From the NCBI GenBank assembly GCA_016873195.1, contig VGXW01000007.1, positions 1 through 41,038 on the forward strand: a stretch of 41,038 nt of DNA, given 5' to 3'. Below, piece after piece: positions 23,623 to 32,819 of this stretch (position 1 is the first letter of the stretch; each line of letters begins with the position of its first letter). The position numbers and the translations under genes were made by a program. This stretch comes from Planctomycetota bacterium. Lineage in GTDB: Bacteria > Planctomycetota > UBA1135 > UBA2386. A model generated the notes under the pieces. The model searched no databases and was not told where the DNA came from. It saw only the letters and a program-made list of their open reading frames with translations.

Positions 23623-24743
23623 ACGGCCCCGGCGAGCGCGAACTGCTGCTGCGCCGGCTCGCGGCCCAGGCGCCGTCGTTCGACTTCTTCCAGGCCGTGC
23701 GCATGCTGCTGCGCGGCCGCGGCGGCCTCGAGCCGCGGCGGGCCGTGGGCGCGCCCGATCCGGTGCGGTTCCGCGCCAACGTGTCGTTCCAGTGGAAGGC
23801 CAGCGACGTGCAGTCGATCGCGCCGTCCGCGGCGCCGGACGGCCCGGCCACGGTGACCGCGAACTTCCTCGGCGTCGCGAGCCCGGGCATCGTCGGCTCG
23901 CTGCCGAACTGGTACGCGCAGCGGGCGATCGCCGAGGCGGCCGACCGGGACCAGCCGAACCCGGCGCTGCTCGAGTTCTTCGCGCTGTTCGACGACCGGC
24001 TGCTCGAGTTCTGCTTCCGCGCCTGGCTGCGCAGTCGCCTGCCGGTCCAGTACGAGCTGCAGCGCCACGACCCGGCGGCCGATGCGCGGCTGCTGCCGGG
24101 CGTCGTCGAGCGCATGCTGCTCGGCGTCGTCGGGTTCGGCACGCCCGGCCTCGCGGCGCTGCTGCCGCTCGACCCGCGCGCGCTCGTGCACCGCGCGGCG
24201 ATGCTCGCGCGCCGGCCGGCCACGCCCGAGGCGCTGGCGGACTCGCTGTCGGCGTGGTTCGGCGTGCCGTTCGCGATCGAGCAGTTCACCGAACTCGTCG
24301 TCGACCTCGAGCCCGACCAGCGCTGCCGGCTCGGCGACCCGGCGACGGCGCTGGGCGCGACCACCGTGCTCGGCGACGCCGTGCGCATGCGCCAGGGCAA
24401 GTTCCGGCTGCGCGCCGGCCCGCTCGACTGGCGCCGGTTCGCGGGCTTCCTGCCCGACAGCGACGGCGTCGCGGACGGCGCGATGCTGCGCGAGCTGATC
24501 GCCTGGGTGCGCCAGGCCACCGGCGGCGAATTCGACTACGACCTGCAGCTCGTGCTGCGCGAGGACAGCGTGCCGGTGCTGACGTTCCGGCCCGGCGAAC
24601 CGGAACGTTCGCGGCTCGGCCTGTCGACGTGGCTCGGCGCCCGTTTGCAGGGCGGCGCGGCCACCGATACCGTCGTCCAGGTGTCCGAACTGGAGAGCCG
24701 CCGCACGCACGCGCGGCGCCGGGCCGCCGCTTCCCGCCCGTAG
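23619..24743 (+). CDS. tssG: T6SS baseplate protein TssG (ImpH)
   Basis: A 374-residue protein. The GTG overlapping the tssF stop gives the expected N-terminus (RELLLRRLAAQAPSFDFFQA, then VRMLL). Family motifs are the opening SFDFFQAVRML, the segment with FRANVSF and FLGVASPGIVGSLPNWY, LEFFALFDDRLLEFCFRAW and GRRRLG-type turns near the C-terminus. TssG bridges two TssF copies in the baseplate. It is 12 bp before clpV. The last 15 residues are an Arg/Ala tail. Confidence 0.92.
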   Translation: MNGPGERELLLRRLAAQAPSFDFFQAVRMLLRGRGGLEPRRAVGAPDPVRFRANVSFQWKASDVQSIAPSAAPDGPATVTANFLGVASPGIVGSLPNWYAQRAIAEAADRDQPNPALLEFFALFDDRLLEFCFRAWLRSRLPVQYELQRHDPAADARLLPGVVERMLLGVVGFGTPGLAALLPLDPRALVHRAAMLARRPATPEALADSLSAWFGVPFAIEQFTELVVDLEPDQRCRLGDPATALGATTVLGDAVRMRQGKFRLRAGPLDWRRFAGFLPDSDGVADGAMLRELIAWVRQATGGEFDYDLQLVLREDSVPVLTFRPGEPERSRLGLSTWLGARLQGGAATDTVVQVSELESRRTHARRRAAASRP

Positions 24744-24755
24744 CCCCTTCGAACC

Positions 24756-27398
24756 ATGAAGACCAACCTGAAGTCGCTGATCGGCAAGCTCACCGAGACG
24801 TCGCGGCGCAGCCTGCAGGCCGCGGCCGGCATGTGCCTCTCGCGCACCAACTACGACGTCGAACCGGAGCACTGGCTGCTGGCGATGGTCGACGTCGCCG
24901 GCGGCGACGTGCAGCGGCTGCTCGCCCAGTGCCGCATCGCGCCCGACGTGCTGCACCGCGAACTCGACCACGCGATCGGGGCGTTCAAGACCGGCAACGG
25001 CAAGACGCCCGCGTTCTCGCCCGACGTCGAGGACCTGGTGCGCGACGCGTGGTTGTACGCGTCCACCGACCTCGGCCTCTTGCGCATCCGCTCGGGCGCG
25101 CTGTTCGTCGCCGCGCTCGCGCACCAGACGATCGGCCGGCGGCTGCGCGAGTCGTGCCGCTGCCTGCAGGGGCTCGCCGTCGACGGGCTCGCCGCGAACC
25201 TGCACCACGCCGTGAAGGGGTCCCCGGAGGACGGCGAAGCGGTGGCGGCGGGCGGCGCGGCCGCGGCGGTGGCCGGACCGGCTGGCCCGGGTGGCCCGGC
25301 CGACAGCGCGCACCCGGCGCTCGACCAGTTCACGACCAACCTGACCGAGAACGCGCGGCAGAAGAAGCTCGACCCGGTGCTCGGCCGCGATCCGGAGATC
25401 CGGCAGATCGTCGACATCCTGCTGCGCAAGCGGCAGAACAACCCGATCCTGACGGGCGAGGCCGGCGTCGGCAAGACGGCGGTCGTCGAGGGCTTCGCGC
25501 ACCGCGTCGCGATCGGCGACGTGCCCGAGGCGCTGCGCAACATCGAGATCCACTCGCTGGACCTCGGCCTCCTGCAGGCGGGTGCCGGCGTCAAGGGCGA
25601 GTTCGAGAACCGCTTGAAGCAGGTGATCGAGGAGGTGCGGCGTTCGCCGAAGCCGATCGTCATGTTCATCGACGAGGCCCACCAGCTGATCGGCGCCGGC
25701 GGCGCCGAGGGCCAGAACGACGCGGCGAACCTGCTGAAGCCCGCGCTCGCGCGCGGCGAGCTGCGCACGATCGCGGCGACCACCTGGGCCGAGTACAAGA
25801 AGTACTTCGAGAAGGACGCGGCGCTGACGCGGCGCTTCCAGGTGGTCAAGGTCGACGAGCCCGGCGAAGCGAACGCGATCGGCATGATGCGCGGCGTCGC
25901 CGGCATGCTCGAGAAGCACCACAAGGTCGGCATCCGCGACGAGGCGATCGTCGACTCGGTGCGCCTGTCGAGCCGGTACCTGCCCGCGCGCCAGCTGCCC
26001 GACAAGTCGGTCAGCGTGCTCGACACCGCGTGCGCGCGCATCGCGATCGGCCAGGGCGCCACGCCGCCGGCGCTCGAGGACTGCCGCCGGCGCATCACGG
26101 CGCTCGAGACCGAACTCCGCTACCTGCGCGAGGAGCGGGAGCTCGGCCACGATCACGGCAAGCGCATCGCCGAGGCGGAGGCCGCGCTGGCCGAGGCCAA
26201 GGCGCGCGTGGTCCAGCTCGAGGCCCGCTGGGCCGACGAGAAGAAGCTCGTCGACGAGGTGGTCGCGCTGCAGGTGGAACTGCGCGCCGGCGTCGCCGAT
26301 CCGGCGGCGAAGCAGGCGAAGCAGCAGCGGCTCGAGGCGCTGCGGCGGGAACTGCGCCAGCTGCAGGGCGAGGCGCCGATGGTCTACCCCGAGGTCACGG
26401 CGCAGACCGTCGCCGAGGTGATCTCCGCGTGGACCGGCATCCCGGTCGGCAAGATGGTCGCCGACCAGGTGCTCGCGGTGCTCGAACTCGGCAAGCGCCT
26501 GGGCAACCGCGTGCTCGGCCAGGACCACGCGCTCGACGCGATCGCGCGGCGCATCCAGACGTCGCGCGCGCGGCTCGACAACCCCTCGCGGCCGGTCGGC
26601 GTGTTCCTGCTGGTCGGCCCGAGCGGCACCGGCAAGACCGAGACCGCGCTGGCGCTCGCCGACGCGCTCTACGGCGGCGAACGCAACCTGATCACGATCA
26701 ACATGTCCGAGTACCAGGAGGCGCACACCGTCTCGAGCCTGAAGGGCAGCCCGCCCGGCTACGTCGGCTACGGCGAGGGCGGCGTGCTGACCGAGGCGGT
26801 GCGCCGGCGGCCGTACTCGGTCGTGCTGCTCGACGAGGTCGAGAAGGCCCACCCCGACGTGATGGAGCTGTTCTTCCAGGTGTTCGACAAGGGCCTGCTC
26901 GAGGACGGCGAGGGCCGCGAGATCGACTTCAAGAACTGCGTGATCCTGCTGACGAGCAACGTCGGCAGCGACCGCATCATGCGCATGTGCGCGGACCCCG
27001 AACTGGTGCCCGCACCCGAGGCGCTGACCGAGGCGCTGCGGCCGGACCTGCTGAAGGTGTTCCCGCCGGCCCTGCTCGGCCGCATGGTGACGGTCGGCTT
27101 CTACCCGATCCTGCCGAAGGTGCTCGAGCAGATCGTGCGCCTGCAGCTGAAGCGCATCGCCGATCGCCTGCAGCAGAACCACGGCGTGCCGCTCGTGGTC
27201 GACGAGCAGTTCGTGCGCCTCGTGATCGACCGCTGCAAGGACCCCGAGAGCGGCGCGCGCGCCGTCGACCGCATCCTGACGCAGACGCTGCTGCCGATGC
27301 TGTCGACGCAGATCCTGCAGTTGATGGTGCAGGGCAAGCCGCTGCAGTCGGCGCGCGTCGGCGTCGCCGGCGGCGAGTTCTCCGTCGCGGTGTCGTAG
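24756..27398 (+). CDS. clpV: T6SS sheath-disassembly ATPase TssH (ClpV)
   Basis: An 880-residue AAA+ unfoldase. The Clp N-terminal domain covers residues 1-165. AAA1 has Walker A GEAGVGKT near 234 and Walker B MFIDEAHQ near 303. A coiled middle domain runs from about 440 to 550. AAA2 has GPSGTGKTET near 620 and VLLDEVEKAHPDV near 690. It recycles contracted TssB/TssC sheaths. The T6SS context and the tssA-tssG neighbours separate it from housekeeping ClpB. It is the last gene of the operon and converges on bpt, with only 3 bp between the stops. Confidence 0.95.
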   Translation: MKTNLKSLIGKLTETSRRSLQAAAGMCLSRTNYDVEPEHWLLAMVDVAGGDVQRLLAQCRIAPDVLHRELDHAIGAFKTGNGKTPAFSPDVEDLVRDAWLYASTDLGLLRIRSGALFVAALAHQTIGRRLRESCRCLQGLAVDGLAANLHHAVKGSPEDGEAVAAGGAAAAVAGPAGPGGPADSAHPALDQFTTNLTENARQKKLDPVLGRDPEIRQIVDILLRKRQNNPILTGEAGVGKTAVVEGFAHRVAIGDVPEALRNIEIHSLDLGLLQAGAGVKGEFENRLKQVIEEVRRSPKPIVMFIDEAHQLIGAGGAEGQNDAANLLKPALARGELRTIAATTWAEYKKYFEKDAALTRRFQVVKVDEPGEANAIGMMRGVAGMLEKHHKVGIRDEAIVDSVRLSSRYLPARQLPDKSVSVLDTACARIAIGQGATPPALEDCRRRITALETELRYLREERELGHDHGKRIAEAEAALAEAKARVVQLEARWADEKKLVDEVVALQVELRAGVADPAAKQAKQQRLEALRRELRQLQGEAPMVYPEVTAQTVAEVISAWTGIPVGKMVADQVLAVLELGKRLGNRVLGQDHALDAIARRIQTSRARLDNPSRPVGVFLLVGPSGTGKTETALALADALYGGERNLITINMSEYQEAHTVSSLKGSPPGYVGYGEGGVLTEAVRRRPYSVVLLDEVEKAHPDVMELFFQVFDKGLLEDGEGREIDFKNCVILLTSNVGSDRIMRMCADPELVPAPEALTEALRPDLLKVFPPALLGRMVTVGFYPILPKVLEQIVRLQLKRIADRLQQNHGVPLVVDEQFVRLVIDRCKDPESGARAVDRILTQTLLPMLSTQILQLMVQGKPLQSARVGVAGGEFSVAVS

Positions 27399-27401
27399 CG
27401 C

Positions 27402-28139
27402 TCACGGGGCCGGCGACCAGCGCCCGTGGCGCAGCAGTTCGTGTGGCCGGTAGTCGGCCTTGTAGTGCATCGTCGGGGCCCCCTCGATCCAGAAGCCGAG
27501 GTAGTACCAGGGAATGCCCTGCTGCGCGGCCCAGCCGATCTCGGCGACCACCGAGAAGACGCCGAGGCTGCGCCGCGCCGCTGCGGGGTCGAAGAAGTGG
27601 TAGACGCTCGACACCGAACTGCGGCACACGTCGACGATCGAGACCGCGACGAGCCGTTCGCCGAGCCAGTAGGTCGCTTCGCGCGTGTCGACGACCGGCC
27701 GGTAGAACGACTCGGCGAACGATCCGGCCGTCTCGAGCCCGGCCGAGTCGCCGTGCTGGTGCCGCAGGTAGCGCCGGTACAGCGCGAACCGCTCCGGCGT
27801 GAACTCGGGTGCCGCGACGCGCAGCTGCACGTCGCGGTTGCGCAGCGCCGCGCGGCGCTGGCTCCGGCTCGGCCGGAAGCCCGCGACGGGCACGCGGATC
27901 GGCACGCAGGCGCGGCAGCCGGGGCAGTCCGTGGCGTAGAAGACCGTGCCCGAGCGGCGGAAGCCGCGGTCCATCAGCGACTGGTAGAGCTCCGGGTCGA
28001 GCCGGTCGGCCTCGAACGCCCGGTCGCGCGCCACGCGGCCCGCGAGGTAGGGGCAGGGCCTGGCCTGGCCGCGCGGCAGCAGGCCGCGGTCGACCATGGC
28101 GAGCAGGTTCCGCGCGGATTCTCCGGGGTCGTGCGGCAC
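27402..28139 (-). CDS. bpt: Aspartate/glutamate leucyltransferase (arginyl-tRNA-protein transferase family)
   Basis: A 245-residue N-end-rule aminoacyl transferase, which adds Leu (or Arg) from charged tRNA to N-terminal Asp/Glu of proteins and marks them for ClpAP degradation. Motifs are PCPYLAGRVARDR near residue 28, the Cys cluster DCPGCRACVPIRV near 73, YRRYLRHQHGDSAG and LGVFSVVAEIGWAAQQGIPW. The C-terminal YYLGFWIEG and MHYKADYRPHELL are also present. The called start is GTG 28139; an internal ATG at residue 15 is an alternative, as no ribosome site is obvious. It is not part of the T6SS and converges with clpV. Confidence 0.9.
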   Translation of the reverse strand: MPHDPGESARNLLAMVDRGLLPRGQARPCPYLAGRVARDRAFEADRLDPELYQSLMDRGFRRSGTVFYATDCPGCRACVPIRVPVAGFRPSRSQRRAALRNRDVQLRVAAPEFTPERFALYRRYLRHQHGDSAGLETAGSFAESFYRPVVDTREATYWLGERLVAVSIVDVCRSSVSSVYHFFDPAAARRSLGVFSVVAEIGWAAQQGIPWYYLGFWIEGAPTMHYKADYRPHELLRHGRWSPAP

Positions 28140-28160
28140 GTCGGGTCGGGGCGGTCATCG

Positions 28161-28191
28161 CGCCTGCCGGCGGCCGTGGCGCCGGCAGGCG
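28161..28191 (-). terminator. Strong hairpin between the cytochrome gene and bpt
   Basis: CGCCTGCCGGC (28161-28171) and GCCGGCAGGCG (28181-28191) form a perfect 11-bp stem with a 9-nt loop, 53 bp after the cytochrome stop. No T-run follows in either direction. It is likely the 3' end of the cytochrome transcript, though bpt lies downstream on the same strand. Confidence 0.5.
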
Positions 28192-28243
28192 AGCAGGTGG
28201 TCCGGAACCCGAGGTTCACCCCGGGGTCGCCGCCGCGGCGCCG

Positions 28244-31108
28244 TCACAGTCCGACCGTGATCAGGCCGTGCACGATCAGCACGACCGTGACGATGCCGAC
28301 CGTCAGCGCCACGGCGCCGAAGATCGTCGCGACGCGCACGCCGAACGGCGTCGGCGGGTCGACGAGGTGCTGCTCGAGTTCGCCGCGCTGCACGAGTTCG
28401 TCGTAGAGCCCCGGCTTGTCGGCCTTGAGCTCCTCGACCGTCATGCGGCCGGTGAACACCACGCGGTCCATCGGGAACTTCTCGGGCCGCAGGTGGGTGT
28501 TGAAGAAGTGGATCGTGAAGATGAAGCCGGTCGCGAGCAGCGCCTCCTCGCTGTGGATGATCGTCGCGACGTTGACGGTCCAGCCGGGCAGGAAGAGCGT
28601 GAACGCCTCGGGGAACCACAGGACCAGGCCGGACAGCCCGATCACGCCGACGCCCCAGAACACCGCGAAGTAGTCGAACTTCTCCCAGTAGGTCCACTTG
28701 CCGTACCGCGGGCGCGGGCCGAGGCCGAGGAACCAGCGGAACGTGCCGACCATGTCGGTCACGTCGCTCCACTTCGGGAACATCGAGTCCGGGCCGAGGA
28801 AGAAGTCGACCGCGCTCTTGCCGCTGCGCACGAGCCGGCGCGCGAGGTCGAGCAGGTGCAGCGCGAAGTACAGGAACGTGATCACCGCGCAGACGCGGTG
28901 GATCCAGCCGGCGCCCACGGCGCCGCCGCACAGTTTCGCGAGCACCTTCGCCCACGGCGTGTCCGAGAACTTCAGGGCCATGCCCGTCAGCGCGAGGCCC
29001 AGGAAGCTCACGATGACCATCACGTGCAGCATGCGGTTGTAGGGCGTGAACCGCTGGTACTGCCGGCCCGGCTTCGGCGGCGCGTGCAGCTTGTGCTGGC
29101 GCCGCAGCTGCAGCGACTTCGGCAGCCACGCGATCACGTGGAAGCCGAAGAAGCCGAAGGTGCCGACCAACAGCCACGTCATGGCCATGTAGGCCCAGTA
29201 GAGCTGCGGGTAGCGCTCGCGGTCGGTGTGCGTGGCGTGCGCGAGGAAGCCCGTGAAGCCGGCGTTCGAGCTGGGGTGGCACTTCGCGCACGTGCCGACG
29301 ATGTTCGCTGCGTGCAGCGTCGAGCCCGCCCGGTCCTTCGGCAGGATGCCGTGCGAACCGTGGCAGTCGTGGCAGCGCGCGGCGACGTCGTTGCCGATCT
29401 TGCTCGCCTTGCCGTGGTAGGTGTCGAAGTAGGTGTCGGTGATCTCGGCGTGGCACTTGCCGCACTGCTCGACGATCGAGTGGCGGAACCCGGGCAGGTC
29501 GGTGCGCGCCACCGAGTGCGCCGAGTGGCAGTCGTTGCAGTGGGGCAGCGGCGGCTTGCCGGGGCCGGCCACGTAGTCCTTGTTCGCCTCCTCGCTGTGC
29601 ACGCTGTGGCGCAGCCGCTCGTGGATGCCGTCGTGGCACTTGCCGCAGGTCTGCACGATGTTGCCGGGCGCCACGGTCGACGCGGGGTCCGACGCCGGCA
29701 GCTCCATGTGGGCCGAGTGGCAGTCGACGCAGTTGGCCGACGCGATCAGCCCGGACTCGAGCAGGCCCTTGCCGTGCACGCTCTCGCGGTAGTGCTCGAC
29801 CTTGCCGGGTTCGGCGCCGGGGTTGCGCCGCGTCGCCTTGCCGTCGTCGCGGTGGCACTGCGCGCACAGGGCCGGCACGTTGCGGCGGTGCGTCGGGCCG
29901 CTCTGGATCGCCGCGCGCAGGGCCGCCGGCGCGCCCTCGGGCACCCTGCTCTCGAGGATCGAGTGCGAGCCGTGGCAGTCGACGCAGGTCGGCGCGTCCC
30001 GCTCGCCCCGGGCGGCCAGCGAGCCGTGGATGCCGGCCCGGTGCTGCGCGACCTGGTCCTCGTGGCAGGCGGCGCAGACGACCTTGGTGGCAACCGAACC
30101 GCAGGAACGGCCCTCGGCAGTCGGCCGCACGCCCGAGTGGCACTGCGCGCACGCGACGAGCTTGCGGCCGTGCACCGAGTGCGCGAGGTGGTCGGCGGCC
30201 ACGAACAGCGCCTTGCGGCCGGTGCGCTCGGCGATGCCCTGGTCGCCGTGGCAGGCGAGGCACTCGCGGTCGCTCATGTTCGTGCCGTAGGGCACGGACC
30301 GTTCGGCGTGCGGCTGGTGGCAGTCGACGCACAGCGGCACCGCGCCCGTCTGCGTCCACAGCTCGCGCGCGACGATGCCCTGGTGGATCTCCTCCTTGTG
30401 GCCGTGGCACTGCGCGCAGCCGTCGTTGACGCGGTCCTTGTGGATCGTCGACTTCGGGTCGGTGTGCGGCAGCACCGCGTGGCCCGCGTGGCAGTTCGTG
30501 CAGGTCGGGGCGACCGTGAGGCCCTGCTCGAACAGGCCGCGGCCGTGGATCCTGTCCTTGTAGCGCGCGGCGACCTCGTCGCGCGTCAGCGGGCCCGAGC
30601 GCGCGACCGGCTTGCCCTCGGCGTGGCACTGCGAGCAGGTGGCCGGGATGTTGAGCGGATGGATCGGCGAGGCCTGGTCCGTGCGCCGCGGGATGTGGTG
30701 GCCGCCGTGGCAGTCCTGGCAGCGCGGGGCCTTGCCGTCGCCGGCGGTCGCCTGCTTGCCGTGCGTGCCGTTCCAGTAGGCGGCGATCGGCTCCGTCTCC
30801 GGGTCGTGGCAGCCGCCGCACTCGGCGGGCCGCAGCGGGGAGGCGTGCGGGAAGCTCTTCACGCCGTCGAGGTCGACGTGGCACTGGATGCACTCGACCG
30901 TCGCGTGCACCGAGTTCTTCGCCTTGTCGGCGTCGAAGTGCATCGACACCTTGCGGCCGTTGCGCTCCGCGACCAGTTCGGCGTCGTCGTGACAGCCGAG
31001 GCAGTCCGCCGACTCCTGGGCGCGCAGCAGGCCCGTGGCGAACAGGACGCCGAGGCATCCGGTGCGGGCCAGGCTGGCCCAGGACGAACGGGACGACTGC
31101 CTCTGCAT
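28244..31108 (-). CDS. 19-haem cytochrome c fused to a membrane cytochrome b-like domain
   Basis: A 954-residue protein. Residues 1-30 are a signal peptide (ending LLRAQ). I count 19 CxxCH haem-c motifs between about residues 36 and 580, spaced like cytochrome c3/c554-type repeats, with extra His in CHGSHS and CHSAH contexts. The C-terminal 370 residues have several membrane helices (for example WLLVGTFGFFGFHVIAWL, MLHVMVIVSFLGLALTG, VCAVITFLYFALHLLDLA and ATGFIFTIHFFNTHL). The paired histidines resemble cytochrome b561/formate dehydrogenase gamma subunits. This layout suggests electron passage between the quinone pool and a periplasmic haem wire, the direction being unknown. ATG 31108 has a GAGAGG site about 10 nt upstream. 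It is 44 bp downstream of the NapC-like gene and presumably co-transcribed. Confidence 0.88.
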   Translation of the reverse strand: MQRQSSRSSWASLARTGCLGVLFATGLLRAQESADCLGCHDDAELVAERNGRKVSMHFDADKAKNSVHATVECIQCHVDLDGVKSFPHASPLRPAECGGCHDPETEPIAAYWNGTHGKQATAGDGKAPRCQDCHGGHHIPRRTDQASPIHPLNIPATCSQCHAEGKPVARSGPLTRDEVAARYKDRIHGRGLFEQGLTVAPTCTNCHAGHAVLPHTDPKSTIHKDRVNDGCAQCHGHKEEIHQGIVARELWTQTGAVPLCVDCHQPHAERSVPYGTNMSDRECLACHGDQGIAERTGRKALFVAADHLAHSVHGRKLVACAQCHSGVRPTAEGRSCGSVATKVVCAACHEDQVAQHRAGIHGSLAARGERDAPTCVDCHGSHSILESRVPEGAPAALRAAIQSGPTHRRNVPALCAQCHRDDGKATRRNPGAEPGKVEHYRESVHGKGLLESGLIASANCVDCHSAHMELPASDPASTVAPGNIVQTCGKCHDGIHERLRHSVHSEEANKDYVAGPGKPPLPHCNDCHSAHSVARTDLPGFRHSIVEQCGKCHAEITDTYFDTYHGKASKIGNDVAARCHDCHGSHGILPKDRAGSTLHAANIVGTCAKCHPSSNAGFTGFLAHATHTDRERYPQLYWAYMAMTWLLVGTFGFFGFHVIAWLPKSLQLRRQHKLHAPPKPGRQYQRFTPYNRMLHVMVIVSFLGLALTGMALKFSDTPWAKVLAKLCGGAVGAGWIHRVCAVITFLYFALHLLDLARRLVRSGKSAVDFFLGPDSMFPKWSDVTDMVGTFRWFLGLGPRPRYGKWTYWEKFDYFAVFWGVGVIGLSGLVLWFPEAFTLFLPGWTVNVATIIHSEEALLATGFIFTIHFFNTHLRPEKFPMDRVVFTGRMTVEELKADKPGLYDELVQRGELEQHLVDPPTPFGVRVATIFGAVALTVGIVTVVLIVHGLITVGL

Positions 31109-31152
31109 GGGACGGGATCCTCTCGGTTGGGTGGTGGCTGCGCCGCGGCGGC

Positions 31153-32532
31153 TCACCGGTCGACGAGGCCGAGCTGCTTCAGGATCTCGGGATCCTGCAC
31201 GCGGTCGGCGAGCATCGTGTGGCAGGTGGTGCAGTCGTTCGAGATCGGTTCGCCGTCCGCGTCCATGTGTTCCCCGTCGTGGCAGCGGAAGCAGCCGCCG
31301 TGGCCCTGGAACTGCGGGTAGGTGCCCCAGGTGATGCCCATGTCGGGATGGATGTTGCGGCGCCAGATCGCCGCGATCGCCTCGCTGGCCTTCGCGATCA
31401 ACTCCTGCTGTTCCGCCGTGACCGGTCCGCTCTTCGCGTAGAAGTCCGTGTAGTGCTTCGCGATGCCGGCCGCGGCCGCCTCGCGCGGCCAGACCATCTT
31501 CAGCGCCTCCAGGCCGAGCTTGCGCACGAACGGCAGCTTGCGCGAGACGAGCCCCGCGGCGATCGCCTCGTCGAGGGCGGTGCCGGGGTCCTGGAACTGG
31601 TGGCTCGGCTGGTTGTGGCAGTCGAGGCAGTCCATCGTGCGCAGTTCGCCCGCCGGCGGGTTCTTCTCGTCGACGCCGTCGACCGTGAACACCCGCCGCT
31701 TGCCGGACTCGTCGACGAACTCGACCCACGGGATCTTCGTGCGCTGCTTGTCGCCAGCCACGTAGGTGACCCGGTTGCCCGGGTGCACGTGCCAGTGGAT
31801 GCCCGTCGCCTTGCCGTCGGGCCGCTTGCCGCCGGTCTTCAGCACGAGCGCGGTCGTCTTCTGCGTCGCGGCTTCGTCGTCGTCGAAGTGCGTGCGCACG
31901 ACGAGCCGATCGCCCGAGAACTTGTCCGGCCAGTGGCACTGCTCGCACGTGTCGCGCGCGGGGCGCAGGTCGTGCACCGGCGTCGGGATCGGCCGCTGGA
32001 ACGTGTCGAACGTCACGGCCAGCACCTGGCGCAGGCCGGAGAGCTTCGACTTGACGAACCACGAGGCGCCCGGGCCGATGTGGCAGTCGACGCAGGCCAC
32101 CTTCGCGTGCGCGGAGCCCTGGTAGGCCTCGTAGGTCGGCGACATCACCTGGTGGCACAAGGTGCCGCAGAACTGCTGGCTGTCCATGAAGTGCAGAGCC
32201 TGGTAGCCGCCCGTGCCGACGACCGAGAGATTGACCAGCGTCAGCACGGCGAGCAGGCGGAACAGCCGGATCGGCCTCTCCTGCAGCGCCGCCATGCGGG
32301 CGCGCAGGTGCTTCCTGAACACGAGCCAACCGAACGGCATCATCGCGAGGCCGGCGACGAACAGGCCGGGCAACGCGACGAACACCAGCAGTCCGACGTA
32401 GGGGCCGTGTTCGGCGCCGTACAGCGACAGGTAGACCCACGACGTGACGAACGCCATGAACGACAGCGTCGTCAGCAGGGCGCCGGCCCAGGAGAGCCAG
32501 TTGGATCGCAGCAGCAGGAGGAAACGTCGCAT
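31153..32532 (-). CDS. NapC/NirT-like multihaem membrane cytochrome
   Basis: A 459-residue protein with three hydrophobic segments near the N-terminus (about 8-33, 44-68 and 88-107). The haem part follows: one unusual CGTLCH (CxxxCH) motif, then CVDCH, CEQCH, CLDCH, CFRCH and CTTCH, so five canonical sites plus one odd one. The first two lie in the QQFCGTLCHQVMSP context of NapC/NirT/NrfH quinol dehydrogenases, which use a Met or Asp as haem ligand. ATG 32532 has GAGG about 5 nt upstream. It is first in a two-gene unit with the 19-haem fusion and is likely to pass electrons from quinol to it. The terminal electron acceptor is unknown. Confidence 0.85.
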   Translation of the reverse strand: MRRFLLLLRSNWLSWAGALLTTLSFMAFVTSWVYLSLYGAEHGPYVGLLVFVALPGLFVAGLAMMPFGWLVFRKHLRARMAALQERPIRLFRLLAVLTLVNLSVVGTGGYQALHFMDSQQFCGTLCHQVMSPTYEAYQGSAHAKVACVDCHIGPGASWFVKSKLSGLRQVLAVTFDTFQRPIPTPVHDLRPARDTCEQCHWPDKFSGDRLVVRTHFDDDEAATQKTTALVLKTGGKRPDGKATGIHWHVHPGNRVTYVAGDKQRTKIPWVEFVDESGKRRVFTVDGVDEKNPPAGELRTMDCLDCHNQPSHQFQDPGTALDEAIAAGLVSRKLPFVRKLGLEALKMVWPREAAAAGIAKHYTDFYAKSGPVTAEQQELIAKASEAIAAIWRRNIHPDMGITWGTYPQFQGHGGCFRCHDGEHMDADGEPISNDCTTCHTMLADRVQDPEILKQLGLVDR

Positions 32533-32819
32533 CGGACCTCGGAACGGCGGAGTTCGGGGGTGTCTTTCACCCCACCCGGCGGGGGAACAGGGCCCGCCAT
32601 GGCGCGCGCAGATTCCAACGCGGGGCTGCGCCGTGGCAATGCTCCTTCCGGGTGGGGCCATGGGGGGCATCTTCCGGCTCGACTCCCGACCTAGAGCGTA
32701 GATGCGCCGGGTCGCCGGCGGAGCGGCGGGCCGCCATCGGGGGAGCGCGGCGAGCGGCCGGCCCGCGCCAGGCCCCATCGTTGCGCCACCTGCGCCGCGC
32801 GGCCACACTGCCCGCCCTG
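32533..32819. other. Divergent intergenic region between the cytochrome unit and ileS
   Basis: These 287 bp hold no supported gene. The only clear structure is a 6-bp stem, GGGGTG/CACCCC with loop TCTTT (32557-32573), 25 bp from the cytochrome start, perhaps in its mRNA leader. I found no convincing promoter hexamers for either side. Confidence 0.5.

Noticed and set aside
23514-27182. Minus-strand frame of 1222 codons opposite tssG and clpV
   Set aside because: His/Arg/Val-rich low-quality sequence; ClpV and TssG motifs are unambiguous on the other strand.
27809-31321. Plus-strand frame of 1170 codons opposite the cytochrome genes
   Set aside because: The minus strand carries 19 CxxCH motifs and membrane helices; the plus frame has no domain structure.
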